From the NCBI GenBank assembly GCA_007695295.1, contig REEB01000102.1:1-50460 (forward strand): 50,460 nucleotides of DNA. The letters are read 5' to 3'. Position 1 is the stretch's first letter. Every line of letters starts with the position of its first letter. This DNA is from Puniceicoccaceae bacterium. Lineage in GTDB: Bacteria; Verrucomicrobiota; Verrucomicrobiia; Opitutales; Opitutaceae. The notes beneath the pieces were generated by a model. It was not told where the DNA came from. It ran no database searches and saw only the letters and a list, made by a program, of their open reading frames with translations. The position numbers and the translations under genes are program-made. This document shows positions 26,168-37,003 of the stretch, in pieces.

Positions 26168-26886
26168 GAATCGTGCATGGCTCGAACCCAACACCAGGTC
26201 AACAACGGCACCAGGGAAGGGGGAAAAGGGCCAGTCCCAGGATTCATGTTTTAGAATTTCTTCCCAAGGTCTGTGCGATTGTATTGGCTTGGGCCTTGTG
26301 GCGGCTGACCGTACTTGGCACCAGCGACACCACTGCCATGCAAAGTTGCGCGGTGATCCATCGATGAGGCGCGAGGCCGCGCCCGTGCACCGGTCTCGTC
26401 GTCGTGGCGTTAAATGAAGGCCCTTCGGGCGTGCCGGGCAGGCCTTCCTCGGGTCGTATCGGCAAGGCCACAAGCGGAACTGAGAACCGCATAAAACAAA
26501 GACAGCAGGGGTGTACTTTCAGAGAATGCCACCAACGATGGCAACTGCCCGGCTTGTAGCTTGGCATCCCGGAGCAAGCCCGCAGGTTCGCGCGAACCGG
26601 CTTCCGAAGAATGGTGTGGCTGACTGCTCCGAGAGCACCGGCATCCAGTAGAATCGCTTGTTAGCAACCTTGGGATACATATCCGCTCTCCTTGCGGAAC
26701 GGGCTGAAGCAATGGGCGATGGCCGTTTGCAGCCAAGTCATTCCTTCCACCGGCTTCGGCGGCGGTGTTTCCATGCATGGATGGTGGCGATACCCCATCA
26801 GCACCCATGCATGAAGGATCCGGCCCGGTTGACGGAGAGCCCGCCCGGCCTGTAGTCTCTCCGCACGCCTCACCCCGGCCATCCCC
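26168..26886. other. Long region without a credible gene
   Basis: About 720 bp before the MFS gene. It contains a hairpin with arms GAAGGCC (26416-26422) and GGCCTTC (26441-26447) and a palindrome CCATGCATGG near 26772. The small ORFs on both strands have implausible composition. It may hold decayed sequence; I see nothing I can name. Confidence 0.5.
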
Positions 26887-28287
<1,401 letters not shown>

Positions 28288-28450
28288 CCCATGATCACGC
28301 AAAGGGGTAATTGAAAATTCGAGCTCGGAAAGGGGTTCGCGCATCTCGGCCGTCTCAGTTATGTGATGCGCACGATCGTTCCGAAACCCGGTCTCCGCCC
28401 TCAGACATCCGGCCTCTGGCCTCAGTCCTCCGGCAATCCCTCCCCCGTCT

Positions 28451-29938
28451 TCAGGTCCCGCAAAAGGTCCGGTAATCCGCCCCGCCCCGCGGGTCGGGCT
28501 GTTGGTCTTCAATAGTGGCGGCTTCGTGATCATAGGGACGCCGCACCACTTCGATCAACGTCTCAAAGGGCCGCAAGTCCCCGGCCGCGGCCGCGGCCAG
28601 GGCCGCTTCCACCCGCTGGTTGCGAGGGATGACGGCTGGGCAATTCGCCCGCCGCAGGGCGGCCGTCTCCGCTTCACTCTGCGGCTGCCGTGCAAGCCGC
28701 TGCTTCCAAGCCGCTTCCCAGGCCCGGAAGGCGTCATCCTCGGGCGGCACCCCTCCCGCCGCCGGAATCCGCCCCGCCGCCAGAAAGGCAAAGGTGTTGG
28801 TGTAGTCGGCTCGCCGCTCCCGCATCCAGTTCAGCAGCCCTTCGATCAAGGCGGGGTCATCGCCTTCCGCGGTCAACAGCCCCAGCTTGGCCCGCATCCC
28901 CTTCAGCAGGGCGGCCTCGAATCGCGGCCCGAAAGTTTCCAGGATCGCCTTCGCCCGCTCCACCGCCTGCGCCTCCCCGGGGGCCAGCTCTCGCAGCAGG
29001 GTCTCGGCCAGTCGGGTCAGGTTCCAGAGCGCGATCGCGGGCTGCCGCCCGTAGGCATAGCGCCCGTGGTGGTCGATCGAACTGAAGACGGCTTCCGGAT
29101 GATACACCTCCAGAAAGGCGCAGGGACCATAGTCGATCGTCTCGCCGGAGAGGGCGAGGTTGTCAGTGTTCATCACGCCATGGACAAAGCCGACCCGCAT
29201 CCACGCCGCGATTAATCGCGCCTGCTTTTCGACGACCGCGTCCAGCAGCGCCGCCGCCGGCTCAGGCTCGCCCCTCCTTTCCGGAAAATGCCGCTCCAGG
29301 GTATGAAGCAGCAGCGACCGTAACACCCCGGGGTCGGCCTCCCGCACCGCCTGTTCGAAGGTTCCGACCCGGATGTGGCTGGCCGCGATCCGCGTCAGCA
29401 CCGCCCCGGTCAGCTCCGTCTCCCGCCAGACCGGCAGCCCGGTCGTCGCCACCGCCAAGCCACGGGTGGTCGGTATTCCGAGGGCATGCATGGCCTCGCC
29501 GAGGACGCACTCCCGCAACATCGGGCCCAGTGCCGCCCGCCCGTCTCCACGCCGTGAATACGGAGTGCGCCCCGCGCCTTTCCACTGCACATCCCGGAGC
29601 GATCCGTCCGGCCCGCGGTGCTCCCCGAGCAACAATGCCCGGCCGTCCCCGAGAGTCGTGAAATGACCGTACTGGTGGCCCGAATACGCCTGGGCGATGG
29701 GCCGGGCGCCCGTCGGCACGGCGCTGCCCGCAAAAACCGCCGCTGCTCCCGCCAGCACTTCCGGGTCGAGGCCCAGCTCCACGGCCAGCTGCCGGTTCAG
29801 CCAGCGGAGTTCGGGCCGCGGCCCGGGCTCGGGTTCGACCTCGGAATAAAGGACCGCCGGCAAGGCCGCATAGGTGTGCTCCCAGCGCCAGCCGGCACCG
29901 GTCATCGGAAGGCGGGAAACGGTGGATCCCATGCTCAT
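28451..29938 (-). CDS. selO: SelO-family protein AMPylase (YdiU/UPF0061)
   Basis: The 495-residue protein is close to the usual bacterial length. Pseudokinase-fold motifs are present in order: AQAYSGHQYGHFTTLGDGRALLLGE (about 83-107), WKGAGRTPYSRRGDGRAALGP, the catalytic-loop HGVMNTDNLALSG, IDYGPCAFLE (metal-binding DYG), and the conserved C-terminal YRTFCGT with Cys in place of the selenocysteine of animal SelO. The family transfers AMP from ATP to Ser/Thr/Tyr of target proteins and is linked to redox stress. It lies 52 bp downstream of the TonB receptor gene on the same strand and may be co-transcribed with it. GGTGG just upstream supports the start. Confidence 0.95.
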   Translation of the reverse strand: MSMGSTVSRLPMTGAGWRWEHTYAALPAVLYSEVEPEPGPRPELRWLNRQLAVELGLDPEVLAGAAAVFAGSAVPTGARPIAQAYSGHQYGHFTTLGDGRALLLGEHRGPDGSLRDVQWKGAGRTPYSRRGDGRAALGPMLRECVLGEAMHALGIPTTRGLAVATTGLPVWRETELTGAVLTRIAASHIRVGTFEQAVREADPGVLRSLLLHTLERHFPERRGEPEPAAALLDAVVEKQARLIAAWMRVGFVHGVMNTDNLALSGETIDYGPCAFLEVYHPEAVFSSIDHHGRYAYGRQPAIALWNLTRLAETLLRELAPGEAQAVERAKAILETFGPRFEAALLKGMRAKLGLLTAEGDDPALIEGLLNWMRERRADYTNTFAFLAAGRIPAAGGVPPEDDAFRAWEAAWKQRLARQPQSEAETAALRRANCPAVIPRNQRVEAALAAAAAGDLRPFETLIEVVRRPYDHEAATIEDQQPDPRGGADYRTFCGT

Positions 29939-29990
29939 GCCGCCACCATGGGCGAGGTGGGCGGTCTAGCCAATCCCGGGAAGGGTTTTC

Positions 29991-32177
29991 CTAAAACTGC
30001 AGCTCCGTGGTCAGGATGAGGTTGCGGCCGGCCAGCGGGGCCAGATCGCGCACGAACGAGGTCGCCGGCCGCGCTTCTTCGTTAAAGAGGTTCTCCAGGC
30101 GCAGGCCGATCCGCAGGCGGTGCTGGGGATAGGACCGGCTCCAGGAGGCCCGCAGATCGACCACGGTGTGGGCCCGGCTGGGGGGTTCGAAGGCCGGGAC
30201 CCGCTGCTGCTCAAAGGCGTGCCGCAAGGCCGCGCCAAACCGGAACGCCCCCGGCTGGTAGTCCATCTCAATGCCAATACGCGCGGGAGGAATGCGGGCG
30301 AGGGGCTCGCCGCTGCTCCGATCCTCGGTCCGGACGAGGTCACCGTGCAGCGTAAGGTCCAGGATGCCGTTCTCCCCCCGAAGCAGGTGCAGGGTGGCCC
30401 GGGCCTCTCCGCCGTAGTAGCGGGCATCGGAAGCAGTGTAGCGGGTCACCCCCAGGAATTCAGGTTCTTCTCCGGCGGCTTCCCTGGCCGCTAGAAAGGC
30501 TGCGTCGATGGCCTCCCGCTGGACCAGGGTGAAGGTCCCGTCCTGGTTTTCAAAGGCCAGCTCACCGGTCCGGAGGAGCTGCAGATAATCGGAAAACCGA
30601 ACCGCAAACACCTCCACATCCCAGGTGATCCAGTCGGTACTCCCGTGCAGTCCGAGGTCGAGCGAGAGCGCCTTTTCCCGGCGAAACGATTCCGTCGCGA
30701 CGTGATCGCTGATCTCATAGGCGAAGGTGCCGATGTGCGGGCCGTCGGCATAGAGTTCCTGGGCATTGGGCAGGCGTTGGGTCGCGTTTACGGCCACGTT
30801 GAACCGCAACTGCTCCGTCAACCGCCAGACCAGGCCGGTCGCCGCGCTCATTCCGCCGGCCCGGTGGGATCCGGGAATGGTTTCCCGGCCCTCGATCTCA
30901 TCGCGCTCGAAGCGCTCCGGCCGGATCGTCTGGTGCTCAAGGCGTCCGCCAAACTGCCAGATCCAGTCGTCGAAATCCAATTCCTCAAAGGCAAACACCG
31001 CCCACTTCCGCATCGTGCTCGGCCGCAGAAACGCCTCCTCCCCAGTCGCCTCGAAGGCGCTTGATGCCTGCTGCACGCCCCAGGCGCCGGAAAGGCGGCC
31101 CGCCGGTCGGTGGACCAGTTCCAGGCGCAGCTCGTGAGCCCGGTTTGTGAAGGTGGTGCCGACTTCCCCGTCCTCCAGCTCGTCGTGATGGTAATCCCCA
31201 AAACCCAGTCTCAACCGTGCTTCCTCCACCAGACCGGTTTCAAACCCCCACCCGGCCCGGGCATCGAGCCGCCACTGCCGCAGGTCGATGGTCACTTCGT
31301 CGTCGAGTTCCCGCTCGATCAGGAGAGTCCCATCCGGGCCCACGCCAACGACTTCTTCCTCCGTCTCCCTTCCGAGTCCGTAGCGGGTCGCAAACCACGA
31401 AGCCGCCAGCCCCCCGAAGCCGCGCTCATGCAGCCGGGAGATCCCCAGACTCAGGTTTTCGGAACGGACGGCACTGTTTTCCAACCGGCCGCGCCGCTGC
31501 TGCTCCTGCAGCTCGGGGTCGGTGGCGGCAAAACCGGGGATGGAGAGGTCTCCCTGCCGCCGGACCGCCCCCGACACCTGCCACGCCCACCGGTCACCGT
31601 CGCCGCCCGTCGTCTCCACCCGCCCGGCGCCGCCCCGCGCCGCACCGGTGAACTCCGCCCCCGCCACGCCCCGCACCCGGGGCCCGGCCGCCCGCCGGGG
31701 CACGCGGCCATCGATCACGTTGACCACCCCGCCGACCGCGTTGCTCCCATAGAGCAGCGTCGCCGGCCCACGGATGATTTCCACCCGCTCAACCGCCAAG
31801 GGCTCCGCCGCAACCGCATGGTCGAGGCTGCCCACCGAAGCATCAAAGGTATCGATGCCGTCCGCCAACACCCGGATGCGGTCGTTGGAGAATCCGCGGA
31901 TGATCGGCCGGCCCGCCCCGGGAAAGTAGTGGGTGGCGGAGATCCCGGGCAGTCCGTCCAGAGTTGCTCCCAGGGTCCCCGCCCGCCGGTCCGCGTAACG
32001 GTCGCCCAGGACCAACTCGGTCGGCTGCGCCAGGTCCTGGGAGGCGCGGGCAAGCGGGAGCGAACGCACCACCAGCGGATCCAGCTCGACCAGCTTTTCG
32101 CTGCCGTCATCAAAGTCCGCCGGGAGAAGCGACGGCAAAAGCATCAAACCAAAGACCAGGCCACGGAACAGTTTCAT
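29991..32177 (-). CDS. TonB-dependent outer-membrane receptor (metal or siderophore type)
   Basis: The 728-residue protein has a signal peptide (FRGLVFGLMLLPSLLPA). The plug domain spans about residues 45-155 (GTLGATLDGLPGISATHYFPGAG; IIRGFSNDRIRVLADG; VERVEIIRGPATLLYGSNAVGGVVNVID). A 22-strand barrel follows, ending in a C-terminal Phe after aromatic-alternating strands. An acidic/His loop with GDYHHDELEDGEVGTTF resembles loops in ZnuD-like zinc receptors, so zinc is a reasonable guess, with iron chelates as the alternative. The family uses TonB/ExbBD energy (genes not in this window). An AT-rich inverted repeat lies upstream, consistent with Fur/Zur-type control. SelO follows 52 bp downstream. 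Confidence 0.93.
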   Translation of the reverse strand: MKLFRGLVFGLMLLPSLLPADFDDGSEKLVELDPLVVRSLPLARASQDLAQPTELVLGDRYADRRAGTLGATLDGLPGISATHYFPGAGRPIIRGFSNDRIRVLADGIDTFDASVGSLDHAVAAEPLAVERVEIIRGPATLLYGSNAVGGVVNVIDGRVPRRAAGPRVRGVAGAEFTGAARGGAGRVETTGGDGDRWAWQVSGAVRRQGDLSIPGFAATDPELQEQQRRGRLENSAVRSENLSLGISRLHERGFGGLAASWFATRYGLGRETEEEVVGVGPDGTLLIERELDDEVTIDLRQWRLDARAGWGFETGLVEEARLRLGFGDYHHDELEDGEVGTTFTNRAHELRLELVHRPAGRLSGAWGVQQASSAFEATGEEAFLRPSTMRKWAVFAFEELDFDDWIWQFGGRLEHQTIRPERFERDEIEGRETIPGSHRAGGMSAATGLVWRLTEQLRFNVAVNATQRLPNAQELYADGPHIGTFAYEISDHVATESFRREKALSLDLGLHGSTDWITWDVEVFAVRFSDYLQLLRTGELAFENQDGTFTLVQREAIDAAFLAAREAAGEEPEFLGVTRYTASDARYYGGEARATLHLLRGENGILDLTLHGDLVRTEDRSSGEPLARIPPARIGIEMDYQPGAFRFGAALRHAFEQQRVPAFEPPSRAHTVVDLRASWSRSYPQHRLRIGLRLENLFNEEARPATSFVRDLAPLAGRNLILTTELQF

Positions 32178-32222
32178 CCCGCCAGAAGCAACGATCTTTT
32201 TTCAGTTGGTCAATAGGTAATT

Positions 32223-32248
32223 TTGACTTATCAAATTAAATTATTTGA
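32223..32248. promoter_or_regulatory. Candidate Fur/Zur-type operator upstream of the TonB receptor
   Basis: The AT-rich stretch contains TTGACTTATCAA (ends inverted) overlapping TCAAAT-N6-ATTTGA (32231-32248), about 46-71 bp upstream of the receptor ATG at 32177. Overlapping AT-rich inverted repeats are typical of Fur-family boxes. The specific metal cannot be read from it. Confidence 0.4.
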
Positions 32249-32433
32249 AGACAAAGCGGTCCCGTTCTGTTTGCCCAAAACCTCAGCCCTCCCGGGCCGT
32301 TGCGGCACAGTCGGGCTTTGCCCGTTGCGAGCCGGGCCGGCTTCCATCGCGCCAACACCGGCCAAGCCCGGCAAGCCTCCGCGGCCCGAAGAAAAGGGCC
32401 GCCCGGCAGGCAACCGTCCGTACGTGGCGGGGT

Positions 32434-32458
32434 GTCTCCGGCCCTGGCGGCCGGAGAC
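32434..32458. terminator. Strong hairpin downstream of the CAP-domain gene
   Basis: GTCTCCGGCC and GGCCGGAGAC form a perfect 10-bp stem with loop CTGGC, 52 bp after the stop of the minus-strand gene. No T-tract follows, so it may be a factor-dependent terminator, an mRNA-end stabiliser or a repeat. Confidence 0.4.
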
Positions 32459-32510
32459 GGGTTTCCCAATCGATCAACCCGGACGGTCCGGACTGCTCAC
32501 CGACGGGATC

Positions 32511-35207
32511 TTAATCCAGGGGGAGGATGAAAACCTCCACGATGCCGATGCCGGTGGTCTGGCCGACGCCGGCCACGATCGCCGTGTAGACTCCCGGCGG
32601 CAGGGTCGCGAGAATGGCACTGTCCTCTTCGTCGGCAGGCGTGAAGGGCGAGGCCTCGATCTCGGCGGCGCGGGGGTGGGTCTGCCAACCGACATTCATT
32701 TCCATCATCTGCCCCTGGGCATTCATGAGCCGGAGTTCCGGCTGGCCGAGCAGGAGGTCATGCTGGCTTTCCGGGAAAAAGGCTTTCAAGCCCGGGCCGA
32801 GTCCACGGATAAGCACGTCGCGGTCACCCTGCCCTTGGATGACAAAGCCGCCGATGATCCGGTCGTTGCCCGTTCCCACGAAACCGCGGGTGGAGAGATT
32901 AACGGGCAAAGCCGTGGTCGGCTCGCCGTCAATGGGATCGAGCATGAAGACCTCGACCCGGCCGATTCCGGTGTCACCGGCGGTGCCGCCGCGCACATGG
33001 GCGGTGTAGACTCCGGGCGGAAGATCGACGAGGAGAGCAGCGTCATCCGGATCGTCGGGGGCGAAGGCGGTCAGGGCGATTTCAGCCGCCCGGTCGGCCT
33101 CGCTCCACCGAATGTTCTCCTCCAATAGGTCGCCGCCCTCGAAGAGCCGCAACCACGGAAGTTCCAGGAGGCTGTCCGGATCGAGAAACTGAGCCAGCCC
33201 CGGACCGGTGCCACGGATCAAGACCCGCGTGGTGCCGGTACCTTCGAGGACAAAGCCACCAATCATGATTTCCGCCCCGGTGCCGACAAAGCCGCGGGTC
33301 GAGACATTGACCGGGCGGGCCGTGGAGGGCGGCGGGGGCGACCCGTCACTGGCCGTCAGGGACAGCACCGTTCCCCACTCCAGGGGGACATCCCAGGCCG
33401 CCGGCCGCACTTGGAGAATAAACGGATCCGTCGAGGTCGCGGTATGGTTGAAACTGGTGGCGGCCTGGACTCCAAAAACGGTTTCATCGACCAGCTCCTG
33501 CGCCCCGCTGATGGTGATCTCATCGATGAACCAACCCGTGGAGTTGTCGGACTGGGGAAAAAAGGAGCCGCTTTGGGCGCGGGCATAAAGAAAGCGCACC
33601 CGGATCGTCTCCCCGGCATAACCGCCGAGCTGGACCGTCCGCAGGTGGAAGGTCGACTCCCCCGGATGGCCGCTGCCGGCCTGTTCGTAGTGGGTGTTCC
33701 ACGACGTGCCGTCGTCGCGCGAAACCTGCACCCGGGCCACCTGGTTTTCCGATGCCGTCGCCAGCCGGCTCCAAAAACGAAGCTCCGCGGACGCTCCAGG
33801 CACGATGGTGCGGTCGATCTCGATCCACTGGTTTTCGAAGACCGGATGGGCGAGTTGAAAACTCGAGGTCCCGGAATGGCGCACATTGGGATTGATCACG
33901 TCATACCCTCCGGAAGATGAGACGAGGACGTGGACCAGCCCGTCCTCCGCCCCTTCCACGTGATCATAGGGCACCAACCGCCCGCTGCGCACTTCGTAGC
34001 CCTCCGCGTAGGGCGGCAGAGTGAGGGTATAGGTGTGGGGATGGCCGACCAAGGGCCCGCCCGGGCCCGGGGTCAGTTCCGCGGTTACGAAGTCCGGGCC
34101 GAGGATGGCGGGATCGAATACGGTCACGCTGTAGTTGAAATCCTGCGACTGCCCGTTGATATCGACTCCGGTCACCGAGACGGTGTAGGTCTCGTCCTCG
34201 GCGGGCACGTCCCAGTTGGCATTGTCCGACATGCCGTCGGGACGCCAGACAATGGTCGGCTCAGGCAAGCCCCCGGAGGTGGAGCGGTGGTCGATGACAA
34301 GGGGGATGTCCTGCCCGTCCGGACCGGTCAGGGTGACATCGGCGTTGGAGAAATCCGCCCCGGCGTGGGACAGGGACCAGCGCGGATAGACCACTTGGTA
34401 CGGCACATGGCCCGGAGGGGGCCAGGCCACGAAACCATCCCGGGGTTCGCCGCGGGGATCAAAAATGCTGTCCTCGTCCACCACCCAGAAGACGTTGGCG
34501 GCAATCTGGTCGCCGGAGGGGATGTCGCCCGTGCCGACGTTCCGCAACTGAGGCAGGAGGATCCAACGGCGGTGGCCGACGGCGTCGTTGTTGGCTCCGG
34601 GGTCTTTCATGTAACCAAGCGAGATGGCGTCGGCACCGAACCGCCCGAGCGCGAGGTTGGATTTCTCGGCAGCCTCCCGGCCATCCTCGGTATACCAGGT
34701 CCAGGTGTCGGGCGGGAAATGAGTGAGGCCATTGTTCGCGCTGATCATCAGGGCCATGTCCTGGGCCTTGTCACTGTACTCTTGACGCAGGACGAGGTTG
34801 CCGGTCAGTCCAGCCATCGCCCGGAAGTAGTTGGCGCGCCGGAGCACGGAAAATTTGAAGTGAGCCGAGGTGGTGCCTTTGTCTCCGGCGGCCACATCGC
34901 CGTCCCACTCGATCGGAACGCCCACCGAGGCCCGGTAGACCCCGAGGTAAAAGGCCCGGGCCGCCGCCCGGCTGTCCACGTCCACCACCAGTCCCGGATC
35001 TTCGCCGTTGTCGGCAATCCGGGAGACGCCTTCCGGCGGGGCCGGCGGCGCCCAGGGACCGTCACCGAGTTGGGGCTCGGGAGCGTGGGACGGCTGCGCC
35101 AAGGCAAGCGGGAGGCCAGCGAAGAGGAGGCCGAGAGCGAGGGCAAAAACCCGCGGAGCGGGCGGAAAAACCGGAGCTGTCATCCGGAGGTCGGTCATCA
35201 AGTTCAT
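32511..35207 (-). CDS. Large exported CAP/SCP-domain protein with C-terminal repeats
   Basis: About 898 residues, with the start taken at ATG 35207 (ATGs at 35198 and 35183 are possible; no clear ribosome-binding site). The signal peptide is VFALALGLLFAGLPLALA. Residues about 80-230 form a CAP (SCP/PR-1-like) domain: LRRANYFRAMAGL, then LTHFPPDTWTW with the His, AAEKSNLALG with the Glu, and VGHRRWIL. A middle region (about 440-590) resembles a jelly-roll/MAM-like module (FENQWIEIDRTIVPGASAE; GWFIDEITISG). The C-terminus has two repeats of about 130 residues (STRGFVGTGAEIMIGGFVL and STRGFVGTGNDRIIGGFVI), each ending in GIG-x-VEVF. Probably a secreted or surface protein; no activity can be assigned. 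Confidence 0.85.
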   Translation of the reverse strand: MNLMTDLRMTAPVFPPAPRVFALALGLLFAGLPLALAQPSHAPEPQLGDGPWAPPAPPEGVSRIADNGEDPGLVVDVDSRAAARAFYLGVYRASVGVPIEWDGDVAAGDKGTTSAHFKFSVLRRANYFRAMAGLTGNLVLRQEYSDKAQDMALMISANNGLTHFPPDTWTWYTEDGREAAEKSNLALGRFGADAISLGYMKDPGANNDAVGHRRWILLPQLRNVGTGDIPSGDQIAANVFWVVDEDSIFDPRGEPRDGFVAWPPPGHVPYQVVYPRWSLSHAGADFSNADVTLTGPDGQDIPLVIDHRSTSGGLPEPTIVWRPDGMSDNANWDVPAEDETYTVSVTGVDINGQSQDFNYSVTVFDPAILGPDFVTAELTPGPGGPLVGHPHTYTLTLPPYAEGYEVRSGRLVPYDHVEGAEDGLVHVLVSSSGGYDVINPNVRHSGTSSFQLAHPVFENQWIEIDRTIVPGASAELRFWSRLATASENQVARVQVSRDDGTSWNTHYEQAGSGHPGESTFHLRTVQLGGYAGETIRVRFLYARAQSGSFFPQSDNSTGWFIDEITISGAQELVDETVFGVQAATSFNHTATSTDPFILQVRPAAWDVPLEWGTVLSLTASDGSPPPPSTARPVNVSTRGFVGTGAEIMIGGFVLEGTGTTRVLIRGTGPGLAQFLDPDSLLELPWLRLFEGGDLLEENIRWSEADRAAEIALTAFAPDDPDDAALLVDLPPGVYTAHVRGGTAGDTGIGRVEVFMLDPIDGEPTTALPVNLSTRGFVGTGNDRIIGGFVIQGQGDRDVLIRGLGPGLKAFFPESQHDLLLGQPELRLMNAQGQMMEMNVGWQTHPRAAEIEASPFTPADEEDSAILATLPPGVYTAIVAGVGQTTGIGIVEVFILPLD

Positions 35208-35363
35208 GGGCAGGTAAAGGGCTCCGCGGTCCGCAAGGGGCGGAGCCGATACGGACACCAAGGGTTGGGGTTGGGTGTTTGCATGGGCTTCCAGGGGCCT
35301 GGCATACGTAAAAAACGTCCCATTGCTTTAGCTTTCATCGGGTCGGCAAGACAATCATTAAGT

Positions 35364-35376
35364 CGGGAATTTCCCG
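35364..35376. repeat. Palindrome CGGGAATTTCCCG
   Basis: A perfect 13-bp inverted repeat followed closely by GGGAATCTCCC (35382-35392), together 36-64 bp after the sulfatase stop and upstream of the CAP-domain gene. It could be a weak hairpin terminator or an operator. No T-tract is present. Confidence 0.3.
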
Positions 35377-35427
35377 GACGTGGGAATCTCCCGGTCGCCC
35401 GCCCGGAATTGACGGGTCTCGGGGCCT

Positions 35428-36837
35428 CTACTGCCGGTGGTCGTCCTTCCCGGGCAGAGCTTCCCAGGGATCGCGCGAGTTGTGCGGGAGCAGGGTCTCC
35501 ATGTTGGTCCCGGCTTTCGCGGGGATTTCATGGCGCGCGAAAAAGTCCGCCATGATCGCATCCAGTTTTTCAATACAAGCTGAGTGGGCGGGGTCCCCGA
35601 TCACATTGCGGGTCTCGCGGGGGTCGGCCGCGAGGTCGTAAAACTCGTCCGGCCAGTGCGTCACCCGGTTGGGATAACGGCGGATCAGCTTGGCCGACTC
35701 CGTGCGGATCATGCGCGAGTAGGCGTGCTCACAGATCTGCCAGGTCCGCCAGTCCAGGCGGCCGCCTTGGAGCAGGGGCAGATAGGACCGGCCCGGAGAG
35801 CGGACATCGGCGGCGATGGCACCGGCATCGAGGCCGGCGGCATCGAGCAGGGTGGCGAAGGCGTCGCAGTGGTCGACCGGCTCGGCCACCGCGCGCCCGC
35901 GGGGCTCCGCGCCCGGAAGCCGCCACAGCGCCGGCACCAGGATCGATTCATCGAGAAAGTTGGTCGGAACAGTCGCGTTGCCTTTCGTGTGGAGGCCGTG
36001 GTGGCCGTTCATGTGCCCGTGGTCACTGGTGTACAGGATGACGGTCTCATCGGTGAGGCCGAGGTTTTCCAGCTCCGCGAAGATCCGGCAGAGTTGCCGG
36101 TCGACGACATCGACGGCGGCATAATACTGCGCAAGCTGCTCCCGCCGGCCGGGATCCTTCCGGTCGAAGGGCGCGATGCGCGCATGTCCGTGCTCGCCTC
36201 CGTAGGTTTCGGCCGGGATGTCGTCGAACCGGCACCGCCGGTAGTGCTCCACCACCGCTTCGACTTCACCGGCATGCGGAGTGTGGGTGTTGGTGTAGCC
36301 TACGAAGAGGAAAAAAGGATCTGCTCCATCCGCTGCCTCCTGCAGAAACCGCACCGCCCGGTCCGTCAGGATGGTTTCCTGGTGCCCGTTAAAGGTCCGG
36401 CGCTCCTCGTCCTCGAAATACTCCTGCCGACCGAAGCGGGCATTGGTTCCGAGCGCACTGGTGAACCAGGTGTCGAATCCGGGCTGTTTTTTCCAGTATT
36501 TGCCGCAGTGCCACTTGCCGACCAGTCCGGTCTTGTAGCCCGCTTCCTTGAGCAGCATGGCCAGGGTTGTCTGCCCTTCGATCCCGGGATGCTCCGGCCT
36601 TTCGTTGGGCTCCTGGAGGAAGTCGTGAATGCCGTGGGCACTGGGGATGCGCCCGGTGAAAAAGGAGGCTCGGGCCGGCGAACAGACCGGCAGCGGACAA
36701 AAGGCCCGCTCCATCCGCACCCCGGTATCGGCCAGCCACTGCAGTGCCGGCGACCGGATTTCCCGATTCCCATAGGGGCTGGAAGCCCACTGGCCATGGT
36801 CGTCAGTCATGAAAACGAGCAGATTCGGCCGGCCCAT
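35428..36837 (-). CDS. Formylglycine-dependent sulfatase
   Basis: 469 residues from ATG 36837; the longer frame to 36960 adds Arg-rich non-conserved sequence. The N-terminal NLLVFMTDDHGQW carries the two metal-binding Asp (12, 13). The C-S-P-A-R motif with Cys52 is the formylglycine site (CxPxR), requiring an anaerobic or aerobic sulfatase-maturating enzyme encoded elsewhere. GYKTGLVGKWHCG (Lys and His), TSDHGHMNGHHGLHTKG (Asp-His and the Lys near the active site) and the C-terminal subdomain are all present. No obvious signal peptide, so it may act in the cytoplasm or periplasm. Substrate (sulfated polysaccharide or sulfate ester) unknown. Divergent from the GDPD-type gene. Confidence 0.93.
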   Translation of the reverse strand: MGRPNLLVFMTDDHGQWASSPYGNREIRSPALQWLADTGVRMERAFCPLPVCSPARASFFTGRIPSAHGIHDFLQEPNERPEHPGIEGQTTLAMLLKEAGYKTGLVGKWHCGKYWKKQPGFDTWFTSALGTNARFGRQEYFEDEERRTFNGHQETILTDRAVRFLQEAADGADPFFLFVGYTNTHTPHAGEVEAVVEHYRRCRFDDIPAETYGGEHGHARIAPFDRKDPGRREQLAQYYAAVDVVDRQLCRIFAELENLGLTDETVILYTSDHGHMNGHHGLHTKGNATVPTNFLDESILVPALWRLPGAEPRGRAVAEPVDHCDAFATLLDAAGLDAGAIAADVRSPGRSYLPLLQGGRLDWRTWQICEHAYSRMIRTESAKLIRRYPNRVTHWPDEFYDLAADPRETRNVIGDPAHSACIEKLDAIMADFFARHEIPAKAGTNMETLLPHNSRDPWEALPGKDDHRQ

Positions 36838-37003
36838 GAATCCGACTCTGGATTCGATCACTCGTTCCGCAAGCCTGCAACGCCAACGCAACCCGGTTTC
36901 CGGGCAGCGTAGTTCCCGGGCGGGCGCCGCCCCCCGGCTGCTCCCGGGCCGGGACTTCAAGGCCTGGATTGCCGGCCGGACCGGCGGCGGCCACTTTCAC
37001 GCC

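Larger units (their letters stand above)
32178..32510. other. Intergenic region: receptor promoter/operator and hairpins
   Basis: The first 70 bp are AT-rich, unlike the rest, and hold the operator candidate. The remaining part contains a 7-bp-stem hairpin (32381-32402) and a strong 10-bp-stem hairpin (32434-32458) near the end of the CAP-domain gene. Confidence 0.6.

Noticed and set aside
26390-26460. GTTAAAT near 26409 as part of an integron attC site
   Set aside because: No matching RYYYAAC partner upstream and no cassette-like array.
36838-36960. N-terminal extension of the sulfatase
   Set aside because: Arg-rich and non-conserved; the family N-terminus begins at MGRPNLLVFMTDDHG.
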